Of a stretch of DNA of 64,000 bases, positions 63,347-64,000 are shown in pieces. A model generated the notes under the pieces. It was not told where the DNA came from, did not search any database, and saw only the letters and a list, made by a program, of their open reading frames with translations. The stretch is from Pantoea rodasii (lineage in GTDB: Bacteria; Pseudomonadota; Gammaproteobacteria; Enterobacterales; Enterobacteriaceae), in contig NZ_MLFP01000004.1 in the NCBI RefSeq assembly GCF_002095465.1, positions 1 through 64,000 of the forward strand, in the 5' to 3' direction. The first letter of the stretch is position 1. Each line of letters opens with the position of its first letter. A program made the translations under genes and the position numbers.

Positions 63347-64000
63347 TTAATCCTCATCCCGCTCATCATCTGGCTGATCCAGCACCGTGTACGCCACCGC
63401 ACAGAACAGTGAATTGAGGCGCTTCATATCGCCCAGCAACCCTAAATGCAGTGAGCTGGTCTCGATACTCTGCACGTTCTGCTGATGCAAGCGTTCAACG
63501 TGCGCGTGCGAAAAGCGGCGAATCAAAATACGGAAACGGTGCTTGGAACGGCGCAGACGCTTGGCGCTGGTAATATCTTTCGACAGAAACACCGACAAAC
63601 TCAGACGCAGATTATTCAGTACCTGCTCCTGCAGCGTGTTCAGCTCTTCCAAACCTTCCGTTGAGAAAGCCCGCCGCGCCTGCAGTGCTTTATCCGCCAC
63701 GTCCGCGCACATGCGCTCAATAATGTCACCCGCCTGCTCCAGATTGAGCGCCATCTCGATGATCTCCGCCCAACGCCGCGAATCTTCCTCCGCCAAATCT
63801 TCTTTCGGCATGCGCGCCAGATAGAGTTTGATGGCGGTATACAGCACATCAACATCATCATCCAGTCGGCGTACGGCGCGCTCTTCACGCAGTTCGCCGT
63901 GCACCACTTTATTGAATGACTCCAGCATCTGTTCAACCACATCGCCAATACGCAGCGTTTCCCGCGAGGCGTTAGCCAGCGCCAGGGCCGGAGTATCCAG
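63347..64000 (-). CDS. yjbB: Na+/Pi cotransporter family protein YjbB, 3' part
   Basis: The frame is open from the right edge (first visible residues LDTPALALANASRETLRIGD) to the stop at 63347, about 217 residues. It is the C-terminal PhoU-like helical part of YjbB, with RRLDDDVDVLYTAIKLYLAR, RSKHRFRILIRRFSHAHVER and SSLHLGLLGDMKRLNSLFC. The N-terminal Na/Pi transporter domain lies outside the window. In E. coli yjbB sits next to metH; here it is far from metH, a sign of rearrangement. An internal GTG at 63940 is not the true start. Confidence 0.93.
   Translation of the reverse strand: MDTPALALANASRETLRIGDVVEQMLESFNKVVHGELREERAVRRLDDDVDVLYTAIKLYLARMPKEDLAEEDSRRWAEIIEMALNLEQAGDIIERMCADVADKALQARRAFSTEGLEELNTLQEQVLNNLRLSLSVFLSKDITSAKRLRRSKHRFRILIRRFSHAHVERLHQQNVQSIETSSLHLGLLGDMKRLNSLFCAVAYTVLDQPDDERDED

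Overview
The window is chromosomal core DNA from a member of the Enterobacterales. It most resembles Pantoea/Erwinia (Erwiniaceae): nearly every protein is a close relative of an E. coli K-12 protein, yet gene order, ERIC elements and short palindromic repeats differ from K-12. No phage, plasmid, insertion sequence, CRISPR array, rRNA or tRNA was seen. About 55 protein genes, one small RNA (ryhB) and one lysine riboswitch can be supported.

Layout. 1-11.1 kb: metA, the glyoxylate operon aceB-aceA-aceK, its repressor iclR, and metH. 11.1-17.1 kb (minus strand): the exopolysaccharide operon yjbEFGH and pgi. 17.4-21.6 kb: lysC behind its lysine riboswitch, then aqpZ, panS and a DUF805 gene. 21.6-33.3 kb: yhgN, asd and the glycogen operon glgBXCAP. 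33.3-35.5 kb: a repeat-rich junction with three ERIC copies and one larger structured repeat around dcrB and yhhQ. 35.5-40.1 kb: tusA, zntA with its MerR-type operator, yhhN, yhhM, yhhL and rsmD. 40.3-44.8 kb: ftsY-ftsE-ftsX-rpoH. 44.9-50.7 kb: panM and the branched-chain amino acid transporter livKHMGF. 51-56 kb: a Pho box array and ugpBAECQ. 56-60 kb: yhhA, ggt, aaaT (yhhY), ryhB and yhhW. 60.2-63.3 kb: gntR-gntK-gntU. The right edge cuts the 3' end of yjbB.

The genes fall into a few functional groups: methionine synthesis (metA, metH), aspartate-family synthesis (lysC, asd), the glyoxylate bypass, glycogen turnover, phosphate/glycerophosphodiester scavenging (ugp), gluconate use, branched-chain amino acid import, zinc export, and SRP targeting/cell division/heat shock (ftsYEX-rpoH). 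Regulatory sites readable by eye include MetJ boxes, an IclR-like site, a ZntR operator, Pho half-sites, a GntR operator, a Fur box and a sigma-E/DnaA-type rpoH promoter region.

Two things stand out. First, seven conserved genes (aceK twice, metH, pgi, tusA, zntA, panM, livM) are each broken by a single missing base in a homopolymer run, which points to sequencing error rather than gene decay. Second, two copies of a roughly 190-bp repeat, one after glgP and one after ggt, end in 22-bp inverted arms. These arms differ between copies by paired, compensatory substitutions, so the folded structure seems to be conserved. This is the best candidate here for something undescribed.
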